Source: an uncultured Pelagibacteraceae bacterium (GTDB lineage Bacteria > Pseudomonadota > Alphaproteobacteria > Pelagibacterales > Pelagibacteraceae). From it: 59,692 bases of DNA. Under the pieces are notes generated by a model. That model was given only the letters and a program-made list of their open reading frames with translations, was not told the DNA's origin and searched no databases. Shown piece by piece: positions 1-9,830 of this stretch; position 1 is the first letter of the stretch, and each line of letters opens with the position of its first letter. A program made the position numbers and the translations under genes. The stretch is from assembly GCA_902633985.1 (NCBI GenBank), contig CACPHV010000009.1:1-59692 (forward strand). Direction: 5' to 3'.

Positions 1-799
1 AGTTAGAAAATGTCAGTTATGTGATACTGGTTCACTGAGTTTGAAAAATAGTTTTAGAGGAGGTGCTTTTATAGGGTGTTCGAACTATCCAGAATGTAAA
101 TTTACAAGACCATTATCAAAAGCTAAAGCAGCTGCTCAGTCACAATTAGCAGAACCAAAATTTCTTGGAAAACACGAAAATGGCAATGATATTTTTCTAA
201 AAAATGGAAGATTTGGCCCTTATCTTCAGTATGAGAAGGTAATTGATGAGAGTATTGAAGAAGAAAAACCTAAAAAGAAAAAAAAGACAAAAAAAAAGAA
301 ACCTGATGTAAATGAACAATTGAAAAATGTATCTATTCCAAAAGGTATTGAATTAGAAAGTATTGATATAGATAAAGCAAAATTTCTATGTTCATTGCCT
401 AAATCATTGGGTGTCAATCCAGAAAATCAAAAAGAAATTGTTTTAAACACTGGCAGATTTGGTCCATATTTAAAATGTGAAAATAAATCAGCTAGAATAG
501 AAAATGTAGAAGAAATTTTTTCCTTAGGATTAAATAGAGCTATTACACTCATTGCTGAAGCAAAACCTGGAAGAATGTCCTCTTCGATCATAAAAGATTT
601 GGGAGAGCATCCTGAAGATAAAAAACCAGTCCGAATCATGAAAGGTCAATTTGGACCATACATTAAATATAAATCTCTAAATGCAACGATACCCGAGGAA
701 AAAGATCCAGTAGAAATAACAATGGAAGAGGCTCTTATACTAATTGAGAAAAGAAGAGAATACGATAAAAACAAAAAAAATAAAAAAAAGAAAAAATGA
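1..799 (+). CDS. topA: DNA topoisomerase I, C-terminal part (5' end outside window)
   Basis: Type IA topoisomerase that relaxes negative supercoils; only the last ~265 codons are here, open to the left edge. The reading frame is already open at base 2 and starts with a zinc-ribbon half (CxxC in RKCQLC, second pair in GCSNYPEC). It then shows three copies of the Toprim C-terminal repeat core, visible as GRFGPYLQY, GRFGPYLKC and GQFGPYIKY. The tail is Lys-rich, as is common for DNA-binding ends. The catalytic Toprim domain and active-site Tyr lie upstream, so the family is assigned from the C-terminal repeats alone. The stop codon overlaps the next start by 4 bp (ATGA). Confidence 0.9.
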   Translation, partial: VRKCQLCDTGSLSLKNSFRGGAFIGCSNYPECKFTRPLSKAKAAAQSQLAEPKFLGKHENGNDIFLKNGRFGPYLQYEKVIDESIEEEKPKKKKKTKKKKPDVNEQLKNVSIPKGIELESIDIDKAKFLCSLPKSLGVNPENQKEIVLNTGRFGPYLKCENKSARIENVEEIFSLGLNRAITLIAEAKPGRMSSSIIKDLGEHPEDKKPVRIMKGQFGPYIKYKSLNATIPEEKDPVEITMEEALILIEKRREYDKNKKNKKKKK

Positions 800-1095
800 A
801 AATAATTAAAATCATAATTTCAGTTTTATTCATTTCTTTATTTTCTATAAAATTTTCATATGCTGAGGATTGTTCAAAATATGAAAAATTAAGTAAAGAG
901 TATGCAAAATGTACATCTGATAAATTAAAGAAAGAAACCTCGCAAAAAGCAGAAGAAATAAAATCTAAAACCGCAAAAAAAATAAAAGAAGGTAAAAAAA
1001 AATTTAATAATTCAAAATTAAAAGATACATTGATCAAGTTTAAAAAAAGTAAAAATCATAAAGAATTTATGGAAAAAATGAAAAATGACAATTGA
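796..1095 (+). CDS. small exported Lys-rich protein, unknown function
   Basis: A 99-residue protein that I do not recognise. Residues 1-23 form a typical signal peptide (basic start, hydrophobic core, ending SYA before EDC), so export to the periplasm is likely. The mature part has two cysteines (26 and 39) and is then almost entirely Lys/Glu/Ser, probably helical or disordered. It starts inside the topA stop (ATGA overlap) and overlaps the following RidA gene by 11 bp. It is therefore probably co-transcribed and translationally coupled. The overlap structure and signal peptide support a real gene; no function is implied. Confidence 0.65.
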   Translation: MKIIKIIISVLFISLFSIKFSYAEDCSKYEKLSKEYAKCTSDKLKKETSQKAEEIKSKTAKKIKEGKKKFNNSKLKDTLIKFKKSKNHKEFMEKMKNDN

Positions 1096-1546
1096 GGAAA
1101 AAATTAAAAAATTGAATATAAAATTACCTGATGCAAAACCTCCAGTTGGATCATATGTTGCAACAAAAATTATTGGCAATTTACTTTATATTTCAGGACA
1201 AATTTCTATTTCAGAAAATGGTGAATTAATAAAAGGAAAAGTTGGAAAAGATCTTTCTGTAGATGATGGTTACAAAGCAGCTAAAAGATGTGGTTTAAGT
1301 ATAATATCTCAAGCAAAAGTAGCTTGTAATGGGGATCTTTCTAAAATTAAATCTTGCGTGAAATTAACAGGTTTTGTTAATTCGACTGATAACTTTACAG
1401 AACAACCAAAAGTAATTAATGGTACTTCAGATTTAATTGTTTCAGTTTTTGGTGAGGCTGGAATGCATACAAGAGCAGCAGTTAGTACAAACAGCTTACC
1501 TCTTGGTGTGTCTGTTGAAGTTGATGCAATTTTTGAATTAAACTAA
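1085..1546 (+). CDS. RidA/YjgF/YER057c family protein
   Basis: A 153-residue member of the RidA superfamily, whose best-known members hydrolyse reactive enamine/imine intermediates released by PLP enzymes. The N-terminal part carries the LLYISGQISI strand. The C-terminal stretch (around residues 128-152) has the family signature with a conserved Arg followed by a Val/Ser-rich strand and SVEVDAIFEL. At ~150 residues it belongs to the longer RidA subgroups, not the ~130-residue archetype, so the exact substrate is open. It overlaps the preceding small gene by 11 bp and ends 1 bp before the convergent ugd gene, leaving no room for an intrinsic terminator. Confidence 0.85.
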   Translation: MTIEEKIKKLNIKLPDAKPPVGSYVATKIIGNLLYISGQISISENGELIKGKVGKDLSVDDGYKAAKRCGLSIISQAKVACNGDLSKIKSCVKLTGFVNSTDNFTEQPKVINGTSDLIVSVFGEAGMHTRAAVSTNSLPLGVSVEVDAIFELN

Positions 1547-1547
1547 A

Positions 1548-2846
1548 TTATCTTCCAATACCAAAATATTTAAAACCTAGTTTTTTAATTTTATTTGGTG
1601 AATAAATATTTCTCATATCGTAAATAATGGGTTTTTTATTTTTTGAATATTTTTTGAAATTTATTGATTTAAAATCATTCCATTCAGTATGTATAATTAT
1701 AATATCTGATCCTTTAATTGTTTCGTGTATTGAATTAGAAAACTCAACATTTTTTAATTTTTTGAATTCTTTTTTTAATCCGGTTGGATCATAATATTTA
1801 ATTTTAGCACCTTTTCTTGATAAGAATGGGATTAATTTAAGGCTAGACGAATCTCTCATATCATCAGTATTTGCTTTAAAAGTTACACCTAAAAAAGATA
1901 CAACTTTATTTTTAATTTTATTTTTTAAAATTAAACTAAGTCTTTTAGATAGTAAATCAGATCTTAAATGATTAGATCTAATAACACTTTTTATAACTGA
2001 TAAATTAGTTTTAAATTTATCAGCAGTTGAAACTAGAGCTTTAGTATCTTTGGGAAAACATGATCCACCATATGCAGGTCCAGCTCTTAAAAATCTGCTA
2101 CCAATTCTTTTATCCAGTCCAATCCCTATTGAGATATCTTCAATATCTATGCCAGTTTTTTCACATAAATTTGCTATTTCATTTATAAAGGTAATCTTTG
2201 TTGCTAAAAAAGCATTCGAAGCATATTTAATTAATTCTGCCGCTCTCCTTTTTGTAGATACAAATTTTGCACCTTTTGAAATTAATGGTGAATACAAGCT
2301 TTTTAATATTTTCTGGGATCTGCTATCATTTGATCCTACTACCACTCTATCTGGATAAATAAAATCTCTTATAGCCTCACCTTCTCTTAAAAATTCAGGA
2401 TTTGATACTACTGAAAAAAATTTTTTATTAACTTTTTTAGATATAATTTTTTCAAGCTCATCACCCGTTGTTACTGGAACAGTAGACTTGTTAATTATAA
2501 TTTTAAATTTTTTAACAGATTTAGATATTTCTTTTGCAACCGCATATACTTGGCTTAAATCAGCTCTATTGCTATTTTTTTTTGTTGGTGTACCCACACA
2601 TATAAAAACAATATCTGATTTTTCCACCGATTCTTTTAAATTTGATGAAAAATTCAGTCTTTTATTCTTATAGTTTTTTAAAACTAATTCTTCTAGACCA
2701 GGTTCGTAAATAGGAATAATCCCTTTTTTTAAATTGTTAATTTTTTTTATGTCTTTATCAACACATATTACATCATTACCTAAATCAGAAAAACAGACAC
2801 CGCTTACTAAGCCAACATAACCAGTTCCAATCATACATAATTTCAT
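1548..2846 (-). CDS. ugd: UDP-glucose 6-dehydrogenase
   Basis: Oxidises UDP-glucose to UDP-glucuronate with two NAD+, feeding polysaccharide or lipid synthesis. The chosen start gives 432 residues beginning MKLCMIGTGYVGLVSG, the Rossmann NAD-binding loop. The motif GGSCFPKDTKAL holds the catalytic Cys and Lys, and the C-terminal UDP-binding domain follows. An upstream in-frame ATG would add 17 residues encoded inside galU and before the Rossmann strand, so it is rejected. The start overlaps the galU stop by 4 bp (ATGA), so the two enzymes form a coupled pair turning glucose-1-P into UDP-glucuronate. Confidence 0.93.
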   Translation of the reverse strand: MKLCMIGTGYVGLVSGVCFSDLGNDVICVDKDIKKINNLKKGIIPIYEPGLEELVLKNYKNKRLNFSSNLKESVEKSDIVFICVGTPTKKNSNRADLSQVYAVAKEISKSVKKFKIIINKSTVPVTTGDELEKIISKKVNKKFFSVVSNPEFLREGEAIRDFIYPDRVVVGSNDSRSQKILKSLYSPLISKGAKFVSTKRRAAELIKYASNAFLATKITFINEIANLCEKTGIDIEDISIGIGLDKRIGSRFLRAGPAYGGSCFPKDTKALVSTADKFKTNLSVIKSVIRSNHLRSDLLSKRLSLILKNKIKNKVVSFLGVTFKANTDDMRDSSSLKLIPFLSRKGAKIKYYDPTGLKKEFKKLKNVEFSNSIHETIKGSDIIIIHTEWNDFKSINFKKYSKNKKPIIYDMRNIYSPNKIKKLGFKYFGIGR

Positions 2847-3658
2847 ATTTTTCCTATTTCTGTTGAGGAGTTGACGTAGCCTCTCATTGTTCCACAATCA
2901 AGATACTTACCATCAAAATTATGAGCTATAAATTTTTCTTTATCATTTATTAACAGCTGTATTGCGTCAGTAATATGTATCTCTTTTCCTTTGACAGGTT
3001 TAAGAAATTTGATTTTTTTAAAAATTGTTCGCGGCAATATATATCTTCCAATAACAGCATTGTTTGATGGTGCTTTTTTTACTGATGGCTTTTCAACAAC
3101 ACCATCAATAACATAATTTCTTTTATTTAATTTTTTATTAATTTTATATATCCCCCATCTTGAAACATTGTTTTTTTTTACTTTCATAGATGCCATAACT
3201 GAAGCTTGATATTTTTTATGAACCTTAATCATTGACTTAGAGCAGTTTTTTTTAATTATCAAATCATCTGGTAACAACATTAAAAAATATTTATTTTTAA
3301 TATATTTTTGAGTTTTCAGAACAGCATCTCCTGTGCCTTTTGGAATATTTTGAAATACAAACTTAATTTTATTTTTATATTTAAGTATTTTTTTATATTC
3401 ATTAATTATTCTAGGATCTTTCTTTTTTTTAATAATATTTTTATAAAACTGATCACTGTAAAAATAATTTTTTATCATTATTTTTTTAGTGGAAATAATA
3501 AATATAATCTCTTTAATACCTGCTTCGATACATTCATCGAGAATATATTCAATTCCAGGCCTTCCATTAATGGGCAGAAGTTCTTTAGCAAAAACACTAG
3601 TTAAAGGTAACAACCTAGTTCCAAGTCCAGCTAAAGGAATAATTGCTTGTTTAATCAT
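2843..3658 (-). CDS. galU: UTP--glucose-1-phosphate uridylyltransferase
   Basis: Makes UDP-glucose from UTP and glucose-1-phosphate in the cytoplasm. The 271-residue protein opens with the nucleotidyltransferase loop GLGTRLLPLT and the FAKELLPINGRPGIEY segment that follows it in GalU. It also contains LPDDLI (metal-binding region) and VVEKP, which are typical of this family. It is slightly shorter than the usual ~290 residues. It lies directly upstream of ugd with a 4-bp overlap, and shares a 4-bp divergent gap region with panC on the other side. The UDP-glucose may also serve the glucosyl-phosphoglycerate synthase near 43.3 kb, but that link is inference. Confidence 0.93.
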   Translation of the reverse strand: MIKQAIIPLAGLGTRLLPLTSVFAKELLPINGRPGIEYILDECIEAGIKEIIFIISTKKIMIKNYFYSDQFYKNIIKKKKDPRIINEYKKILKYKNKIKFVFQNIPKGTGDAVLKTQKYIKNKYFLMLLPDDLIIKKNCSKSMIKVHKKYQASVMASMKVKKNNVSRWGIYKINKKLNKRNYVIDGVVEKPSVKKAPSNNAVIGRYILPRTIFKKIKFLKPVKGKEIHITDAIQLLINDKEKFIAHNFDGKYLDCGTMRGYVNSSTEIGKI

Positions 3659-3692
3659 TTAAATGTTTTACTTATTAAATATCTTTATACAA

Positions 3693-4508
3693 ATGAAACT
3701 TTTATTAAATAATAAATTATTATTTGAAACATTAAGGCCATTTGATGACCTTGGCTTTGTCCCTACTATGGGTGGAATACATAAAGGTCATTTATCACTA
3801 ATAAATAAATCAAATAAACTTTGTAAAAAAACAATTGTAAGTATTTTTGTTAATCCAAAACAATTTAATAACAAAAAAGATTTAAAATCTTATCCAATAA
3901 ATATCAAGAAGGATTTAAAAATTCTTAAAAAAAGTAAAAAAGTTGATTTTGTTTATATTCCTAAATTTAAAGACATTTATAAAGATAAAAAAAAAACAAA
4001 AATGACTTTATCTAAAAAGGATAAAATTTTGTGTGCGAAATTTAGAAATGGTCATTTTGAGGGAGTTTTAGATGTGATGAATAGACTAACTAAAATTGTA
4101 AATCCTCAAAAAATATTTATGGGGGAAAAGGATTTTCAACAATTATACTTAGTGAAAAAATTATTAGAAAGAAATTACAAAGTTAAAATTATTTCCTGTA
4201 AAACTATACGTGATAAAAGTAAGGTAGCTTTATCATCTAGAAATTTTCTTTTAGATAAGTCTGATTTAAAAGTTGCAGCAAATATTTATAAAAAACTGTT
4301 AAGTATTAAAAAAAATATTAAAAATAAGAAAAATATTTTAAATTTTTTAAATCTTAAAAAAATAGAATTAAGAAACAATTTTAAAATTAAAATTGATTAC
4401 TTAGAGTTAAGAAATATAAATAATCTTAATATTTCAAAAACAAATAAAAATTCTAGATTGTTTGTTGCTTACTATTTAAACAAAGTCAGGTTGATTGATA
4501 ACATCTAA
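3693..4508 (+). CDS. panC: pantothenate synthetase (pantoate--beta-alanine ligase)
   Basis: Condenses pantoate and beta-alanine with ATP, the last step to vitamin B5. From the chosen start (MKLLLNNK) the protein has 271 residues. It carries FVPTMGGIHKGH, the adenylate-forming HxGH signature, then FVNPKQF, MGEKDFQQLYLVKKL and ALSSRNFLL, all family landmarks. An ATG 30 bp upstream (3663) is also in frame but adds a hydrophobic stub not expected for the family, so the start is uncertain by 10 residues. No panB, panD or panE is visible nearby. It ends 2 bp before the convergent mgtE. Confidence 0.9.
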   Translation: MKLLLNNKLLFETLRPFDDLGFVPTMGGIHKGHLSLINKSNKLCKKTIVSIFVNPKQFNNKKDLKSYPINIKKDLKILKKSKKVDFVYIPKFKDIYKDKKKTKMTLSKKDKILCAKFRNGHFEGVLDVMNRLTKIVNPQKIFMGEKDFQQLYLVKKLLERNYKVKIISCKTIRDKSKVALSSRNFLLDKSDLKVAANIYKKLLSIKKNIKNKKNILNFLNLKKIELRNNFKIKIDYLELRNINNLNISKTNKNSRLFVAYYLNKVRLIDNI

Positions 4509-4510
4509 TT

Positions 4511-5884
4511 TTATAAAAAATAAGCTCCAACGCCTAAAAAAGAAACAAAACCAATTACGTCTGTAATTGTTGTAACAAAAACACTCGAAGCAATCGCTGG
4601 ATCAATATTCATCTTTTTTAATGTAAAAGGAACCAATATGCCAAACAATCCAGCTATGATCATTGTTAGTACCATTGATATTGCTATAATAATTGAAAGG
4701 ATACTATCTTGAAACCATATCTGAACAATAAAAGCACTTATTGCTGCAAAAATGATTCCATTTAAAATACCAATAGAAAATTCTTTAAATACATTTGATG
4801 AGAAATTGTTTTGTGTCAAATCATTAGTAGCAATAGTTCTTACTGTAACCGCAAGCGTTTGCATTCCAGCATTTCCACCCATTGATGCTACAATAGGCAT
4901 TAAAAAAGCTAATACTACCATTTGTTCAATAGTTGCACCAAATAAACTAATGCACCAAGTAGCTAGAAAGGCTGTAAATAAATTAAGCAAAAGCCAATTG
5001 AATCTTCTCTTTGTTTTTTTTACAACTCCATCAGTAATTTCTTCATCTCCTACCCCTGCTAATCTTAAAGCATCTTCCTCCGCTTCCTCCTTCAAGACTG
5101 TTAAAACATCATCGTTCATAATCATACCAACTAATTTGTTGTTTTTGTCTATAACAGCAGCTGAATTCAAATTATAATTTTCAAATAAGTTAGCAACTTC
5201 CTCTTTATCCATTTCAACAGGAATTAACAATTGAGACTCCGACATAATTGTTGCCATTTTGGTATCACGCGGCGTTGTCAAAACTCTAGAAGAAGGGACA
5301 GTACCTATTGGTTTAAAATCTTCATTAACAATGAAAATTTCTAAAAATTCCTCTGGTAAATCTTTATTTTCTCTTAAATAGTCAATTGTTTGACCTACAG
5401 ACCAATTGCTTGGTATCGCAGTAAATTCACGCTGCATAAGTCTAGCAGCAGTATCCTCTGGATAACTTAAGCTTTCTAATAGTGCAAATCTATCTTTTGG
5501 CGGTAAAGAACTTAGAATTGAATGTTTATCTTCTTCAGGAACATTTTCTAATATAGATATTGCATCGTCTGACTCAAGACCTTTTAGGATACTAACTATA
5601 GAGTCTGAAGATAAATAGGTAATAATTTCCGATTGAATAGATTCATTTAATTCAACAAAAACGTCTGGGTCAATATTAAAATTATTTAATTTAATTAAAC
5701 TTTCTCTATCCGCCTCATTAAGGTGCTCAATAATATCTGCAGCATCAGCAGGGTGCATTTCATTAAACGAATTAGTAATAAATTGGGCGTCATTGTTAGC
5801 TATTTTACTAGTAACAACTCTTATATATTCTTTATTAAATTCAAAATTTACTTTTTTATCTTTAGTTTTTTTAGTTAAAGACAT
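4511..5884 (-). CDS. mgtE: MgtE-family magnesium transporter
   Basis: A 457-residue inner-membrane Mg2+ channel/transporter. Order of domains: an N-terminal cytoplasmic helical domain with repeated acidic segments (HPADAADIIEHL near residue 44, then ISILENVPEE), two CBS domains (about 145-265, with IGTVPSSRVL and LVGMIMNDDVL), a connecting helix, and a five-helix membrane domain. The membrane part contains PIVASMGGNAGMQTLAV, the pore signature of the family. Binding of Mg2+ between the N and CBS domains gates the channel in known members. It is transcribed leftwards, divergent from lipB across a 61-bp AT-rich spacer that must hold both promoters. Confidence 0.95.
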   Translation of the reverse strand: MSLTKKTKDKKVNFEFNKEYIRVVTSKIANNDAQFITNSFNEMHPADAADIIEHLNEADRESLIKLNNFNIDPDVFVELNESIQSEIITYLSSDSIVSILKGLESDDAISILENVPEEDKHSILSSLPPKDRFALLESLSYPEDTAARLMQREFTAIPSNWSVGQTIDYLRENKDLPEEFLEIFIVNEDFKPIGTVPSSRVLTTPRDTKMATIMSESQLLIPVEMDKEEVANLFENYNLNSAAVIDKNNKLVGMIMNDDVLTVLKEEAEEDALRLAGVGDEEITDGVVKKTKRRFNWLLLNLFTAFLATWCISLFGATIEQMVVLAFLMPIVASMGGNAGMQTLAVTVRTIATNDLTQNNFSSNVFKEFSIGILNGIIFAAISAFIVQIWFQDSILSIIIAISMVLTMIIAGLFGILVPFTLKKMNIDPAIASSVFVTTITDVIGFVSFLGVGAYFL

Positions 5885-5945
5885 AAATCTACCTATAATT
5901 TAGATTTGCACTATTAATACATAATAAAGATAATACAAATTATAA

Positions 5946-6563
5946 ATGAATATAGAGATCAAAAAGTCAATAAAACCAGTAAATTATTTTGAAGCTATAA
6001 ATATACTAGAGTCAAGATTAAAGGATTTATATGAAAATAATGAACAAGAATTAATTTGGACTTTGGAGCATAATGAGGTTTTTACTGCAGGAACCTCATA
6101 TAAAGAAAATGAGATTATTGATAAATCCATTAAAATATTAGAAACAAATAGAGGTGGTAAAATTACTTACCACGGACCAGGTCAATTAATTTGTTATTTT
6201 GTTTTAGATTTAAGAAAAAAAAAGGATATCAGAAAATTTATAACAATTATCGAAAAAACAATAATTCAAACTTTAAAATTTTATAAAATAGAAACTTTTC
6301 CAGATAAAAATAATATCGGTATATGGCATAAATATAATAATGAAGTTAAAAAAATTGCTGCAATAGGTATTAGGGTAAGTAAATGGATTGCCTATCATGG
6401 TTTTGCAATAAATATAAATAATGATCTAGAAAATTATAAAAAAATTATACCTTGTGGTATTTCTGATAAAGGAGTAACCAATTTAAAAAATATCATTAAT
6501 CAAGATTACTCAGATCTAAGTGATAAATTAATAAAAAATTTTATTTCAAATTTGAAAATCTAA
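5946..6563 (+). CDS. lipB: lipoyl(octanoyl) transferase
   Basis: Transfers octanoate from acyl carrier protein to lipoyl domains of 2-oxoacid dehydrogenases and the glycine cleavage H protein. The 205-residue sequence has [15 protein letters not shown] (substrate loop), [17 protein letters not shown] with the catalytic Lys, and IIPCGIS with the catalytic Cys. All are in the expected order. The final 23 bp overlap the 3' end of the convergent pseudouridine synthase gene on the other strand, an extreme example of the compactness of this genome. Confidence 0.95.
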   Translation: MNIEIKKSIKPVNYFEAINILESRLKDLYENNEQELIWTLEHNEVFTAGTSYKENEIIDKSIKILETNRGGKITYHGPGQLICYFVLDLRKKKDIRKFITIIEKTIIQTLKFYKIETFPDKNNIGIWHKYNNEVKKIAAIGIRVSKWIAYHGFAININNDLENYKKIIPCGISDKGVTNLKNIINQDYSDLSDKLIKNFISNLKI

Positions 6564-7458
6564 GCCTTTTAGATTTTAAAAGTTTTTTAAAATATTCAGG
6601 TAACAATGCTGAATAAGTATATTTTATATCATTAATTTTAAATTTAATTTGATATGAATGTAACATTAAATTTTTATTCATTCCTTTATTAGAATTTGAT
6701 AATTTATATTTTGTATCTCCAAATATAGGATTTCCAATTGCATATAATTGTTTTCTTAACTGATGTTTTCGTCCTGTAATAGGTTTTAATTCTAATAAAC
6801 TTGCTTCAGAATTTTTATCAATAACTTTAAAAATTGTTTTTGCCTTTTCAATTATTTTTTTATCACAGTCATACCTAATTAAATCATCATCCCATAAACC
6901 AGATTTTTTATTTATTTCCCCATGGCATATTGCTAAATAGGTTTTGTGTACTTTTCTTAGTCTAAATAAAGAGGTAAGCAATTGAGCACTCTCTCTGTTT
7001 TTGGCCATAATAAAAACTCCAGAAGTATCTTTATCCAACCTGTGAACAGAATATGGTTTTGTTCCTTTAAAAATTTCACTTTTAGCAAAAATATCAACTA
7101 AATTTTTTTTTGATTTAGTTCCACCTTGCACTGATATACCTGAAGCTTTGTTTAAAACAACAAAATTGTCATTGTTGTCAATAATTTGATCTTCATTTGA
7201 TTTTATAATTTGTTTTGATGGTAAAAACTTAATTTTTTTTTGCTCAATTGTTTCTTTAAATTCAATATTAAATGTATTTATCTCATCTTTTGTTTTTACT
7301 TTAAAAGAACTTTTAACTTTTTTTCTATTAAGCTTAATTTTTCCTGTTCTTAAATATTTCTCAACAAGTCCTTGAGGAATTTTTCCAATCTTTAATCTTA
7401 ACCATCTGTCCAAACGCATATCATTACACGTTGTGTCAACGATGTAAGATTTTTTCAT
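6541..7458 (-). CDS. rluC: RluA-family 23S rRNA pseudouridine synthase
   Basis: Isomerises uridines to pseudouridine in large-subunit rRNA. Residues 1-75 form an S4 RNA-binding domain ([11 protein letters not shown] at the start). The catalytic domain has [15 protein letters not shown] with the invariant Asp, [10 protein letters not shown], and a C-terminal AllpeyF-like end. The family is clear. The choice of rluC over rluD rests on general resemblance and on the long N-terminal S4 region, so the symbol is less certain than the fold. It starts 10 bp after rplQ on the same strand, so it may be the last gene of the ribosomal superoperon. Confidence 0.82.
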   Translation of the reverse strand: MKKSYIVDTTCNDMRLDRWLRLKIGKIPQGLVEKYLRTGKIKLNRKKVKSSFKVKTKDEINTFNIEFKETIEQKKIKFLPSKQIIKSNEDQIIDNNDNFVVLNKASGISVQGGTKSKKNLVDIFAKSEIFKGTKPYSVHRLDKDTSGVFIMAKNRESAQLLTSLFRLRKVHKTYLAICHGEINKKSGLWDDDLIRYDCDKKIIEKAKTIFKVIDKNSEASLLELKPITGRKHQLRKQLYAIGNPIFGDTKYKLSNSNKGMNKNLMLHSYQIKFKINDIKYTYSALLPEYFKKLLKSKRLRFSNLK

Positions 7459-7468
7459 GACTTAAGAT

Positions 7469-7912
7469 TTAAGCTGTAGCTTGTTTTTTCTCTTCTGTTT
7501 TAGCAGATTCTTTAGTTATATCTTTTTTTGGTTTATCAACTCTCTTGGCTTCAACATCTCTATCGACAAATTCAATTATTGCCATTGGAGCATTATCCCC
7601 ATATCTAAATCCAGCTTTAATTATTCTTGTGTAGCCACCTTTTCTATTCTGATATCTTTTAGATAGTGTTTTTTTAACTTTATTAGCTGATTTAATATCT
7701 TGTAGTTTAGAAACCAACATTTTGGTTGTCTGCAAAGTTTCTTTTTTACCTAATGTTATTATCTTATCCGCTTGAGGTTTTAAAAATTTAGCTTTTGGCA
7801 AAGTAGTTTTGATCTGTTCATACTTAATCAAAGAATTAAGCATATTTTTGAGTAGAGCTTTTCTGTGTTCTGAGGTTCTATTTAACTTTTTATTTGCCAA
7901 ACCATGTCTCAT
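7469..7912 (-). CDS. rplQ: 50S ribosomal protein L17
   Basis: Large-subunit protein near the exit tunnel, 147 residues, starting [19 protein letters not shown], the conserved L17 N-terminus. Residues beyond ~118 form a Lys/Glu/Thr-rich tail not needed for the core fold. It is the last ribosomal gene of the cluster. Its start overlaps the last base of rpoA (1-bp overlap), the usual rpoA-rplQ coupling. Confidence 0.96.
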   Translation of the reverse strand: MRHGLANKKLNRTSEHRKALLKNMLNSLIKYEQIKTTLPKAKFLKPQADKIITLGKKETLQTTKMLVSKLQDIKSANKVKKTLSKRYQNRKGGYTRIIKAGFRYGDNAPMAIIEFVDRDVEAKRVDKPKKDITKESAKTEEKKQATA

Positions 7913-8940
7913 TAAATTGCTTCCTCCAATTTTTTAGACATTTCTGCAATATTGTCAGGTGGCCAGTTAGGTATTTCCATGCCTAAATATAAGGACATTC
8001 CTGTTAAAACCTCTTTAATTTCATTAAGAGATTTTCTTCCAAAATTAGGTGTTCTCAACATTTCACCTTCAGATTTTTGAACTAAGTCACCAATATAAAT
8101 AATATTATCATTTTTTAAGCAGTTCATTGATCTAACAGATAATTCTAGCTCATCCACTTTTCTTAATAAGTTTTTGTTGAATTCAGGTTCTGTAGAAACT
8201 TCTTTTACAGGTGCTTCAACTGGCTCATCAAAATTTATGAACATTTTAAGCTGATCTTGAAAAATTCTAGCTGAATAAGCTATAGCATCTTCGGCAGAAA
8301 TTGATCCATTAGTTTCAACTTCCATAATTAACTTGTCATAATCTAATGCTTTACCTTCTCTAGCAGTGCTCACTGAATATGAAACTTTTTTAACTGGGCT
8401 ATAAAGTGAGTCAATAGCGATAAGACCTAATGGGGGCTCTTCAGGTTTATTTAATTCTGCGGGAACATATCCTTTACCTGTATTAACATTCATCTCCATA
8501 TGAAAAGTGGTATTTTCGTCTAGATTACAAATAACTAAATCAGGATTTAAGATTTCAACATCTGCAACTTGAGCTATATCTGATGCTTTAATTTCTCCTG
8601 GTCCTTTTGCGTCTAAAATTAATTTTTTTGTACCTTCTGAATTACTTTTTAATGCTAAAGATTTTACATTTAAAACAATATCTGTAACATCCTCTCTTAC
8701 ACCTTTTATTGATGTAAATTCATGTAAAACTCCGTCAATTTGAATAGATGTTACAGCAGCACCTCTTATTGATGATAATAAAATTCTTCTTAAAGAATTT
8801 CCTAGCGTTAAACCATAACCTTTTTCCAAAGGCTCAGCTATAATTTTTGCATGCGATAAGTCATCACTTATTTGAACATCTAATTTAGATGGCTTAATTA
8901 ATGACTTCCAATTTTTTACATTAACATTTTCGACTTCCAT
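7912..8940 (-). CDS. rpoA: DNA-directed RNA polymerase subunit alpha
   Basis: Scaffold subunit of RNA polymerase, 342 residues. The N-terminal dimerisation domain holds [17 protein letters not shown] (~40-57). A flexible acidic linker near 240-255 leads to the C-terminal DNA/activator-binding domain, recognisable from [19 protein letters not shown] and [18 protein letters not shown]. It is joined by 1-bp overlaps to rpsK upstream and rplQ downstream. rpsD, which sits between rpsK and rpoA in many gammaproteobacteria, is absent here, as in alphaproteobacteria. Confidence 0.97.
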   Translation of the reverse strand: MEVENVNVKNWKSLIKPSKLDVQISDDLSHAKIIAEPLEKGYGLTLGNSLRRILLSSIRGAAVTSIQIDGVLHEFTSIKGVREDVTDIVLNVKSLALKSNSEGTKKLILDAKGPGEIKASDIAQVADVEILNPDLVICNLDENTTFHMEMNVNTGKGYVPAELNKPEEPPLGLIAIDSLYSPVKKVSYSVSTAREGKALDYDKLIMEVETNGSISAEDAIAYSARIFQDQLKMFINFDEPVEAPVKEVSTEPEFNKNLLRKVDELELSVRSMNCLKNDNIIYIGDLVQKSEGEMLRTPNFGRKSLNEIKEVLTGMSLYLGMEIPNWPPDNIAEMSKKLEEAI

Positions 8941-9389
8941 TAAACTCTCCTTTTCTTTGGTGGTCTAGTTCCGTTGTGTGGCATAGGCGTAGTGTCTTTA
9001 ATTGACAAAATCTTAAATCCTCTAGCTTGTAATGCTCTTAAAGCTGTCTCTCTTCCTGATCCAGGTCCTTTTACTTCAACAGATAACGTTTTCATTCCAT
9101 ACTCAAGTGCTTTAGAAGCTGCTGAGTCTGCTGCAATCTGTGCAGCATAAGGAGTGGACTTTCTTGATCCTTTAAAACCCTTTTGTCCAGCAGATGCCCA
9201 AGAAATTACATTTCCATTTGTATCTGCTATAGAGATAATAGTATTATTGAATGTTGATTGTACATAAGCAATTCCATTTAAAATATTTTTTTTAACTCTC
9301 TTTTTTTTTGAATAAGAACTTTTTACACTTTTCTTAGTAGACTTTTCTACCTTCTGATCTTTATTCTCAACCTTATCAGTTTTAGCCAT
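8940..9389 (-). CDS. rpsK: 30S ribosomal protein S11
   Basis: Small-subunit platform protein, 149 residues. The core begins at about residue 33 with [19 protein letters not shown] and ends in the typical [14 protein letters not shown]. The first ~30 residues are an additional Lys/Ser-rich, probably disordered extension that most S11 proteins lack. I see no internal start matching the core better, so I keep the long form. It lies 2 bp downstream of rpsM and overlaps rpoA by 1 bp. Confidence 0.95.
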   Translation of the reverse strand: MAKTDKVENKDQKVEKSTKKSVKSSYSKKKRVKKNILNGIAYVQSTFNNTIISIADTNGNVISWASAGQKGFKGSRKSTPYAAQIAADSAASKALEYGMKTLSVEVKGPGSGRETALRALQARGFKILSIKDTTPMPHNGTRPPKKRRV

Positions 9390-9391
9390 AA

Positions 9392-9775
9392 CTATTTTTT
9401 AGTTGGTGTTAATTTTTTTCCAGCAATTGCAATTGCTTTCCCTTTTCTTGTCCTTGCATTACATCTAGTTCTTTGTCCTCTAACAGGTAATTTTTTTCTA
9501 TGCCTTGTTCCTCTGTAACAAGCTAGATCAATTAATCTTTTAATACTTAATGAATAATCTCTTCTTAAATCACCTTCTACTTTAAAGTTTTGATCGATAT
9601 ACTCTCTAATTTTTAAAATCTCTTCATCAGTTAATTCATTTACTCTTTTAGCTCTTGGAATTTCTAAAGATGAACAAATTTGCTGAGAAAATTTATCACC
9701 AATTCCATAAATATATGTTAAACCTATATGAACAAGCTTATTTTGTGGAATGTTTATACCTGCGATACGAGCCAT
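9392..9775 (-). CDS. rpsM: 30S ribosomal protein S13
   Basis: Small-subunit head protein contacting the P-site tRNA, 127 residues. It starts [13 protein letters not shown], with the helix-two-turns-helix region [15 protein letters not shown]. The C-terminus is the basic [16 protein letters not shown] segment. The 55-bp gap from adk (9776-9830) is one of the larger spacers in the cluster and could hold an internal promoter, but I see no convincing hexamers. rpmJ (L36) is not encoded between adk and rpsM. Confidence 0.96.
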   Translation of the reverse strand: MARIAGINIPQNKLVHIGLTYIYGIGDKFSQQICSSLEIPRAKRVNELTDEEILKIREYIDQNFKVEGDLRRDYSLSIKRLIDLACYRGTRHRKKLPVRGQRTRCNARTRKGKAIAIAGKKLTPTKK

Positions 9776-9830
9776 AACTTTTGTGATAAATTGTGCCTTT
9801 TATATAAGAAGATTAATCAAAGTCAACGTC

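Noticed and set aside
735..1037. 100-residue reading frame on the minus strand opposite the small exported gene
   Set aside because: Shadow frame of Lys/Ile-rich plus-strand coding; hydrophobic Phe-rich product typical of antisense translation of AAA codons.
2847..2897. 17-residue N-terminal extension of ugd
   Set aside because: It lies inside galU and precedes the Rossmann strand that normally starts the protein; the ATGA overlap start is preferred.
4752..5177. 141-residue plus-strand frame inside mgtE
   Set aside because: Antisense shadow of a strongly conserved MgtE sequence, no family features.
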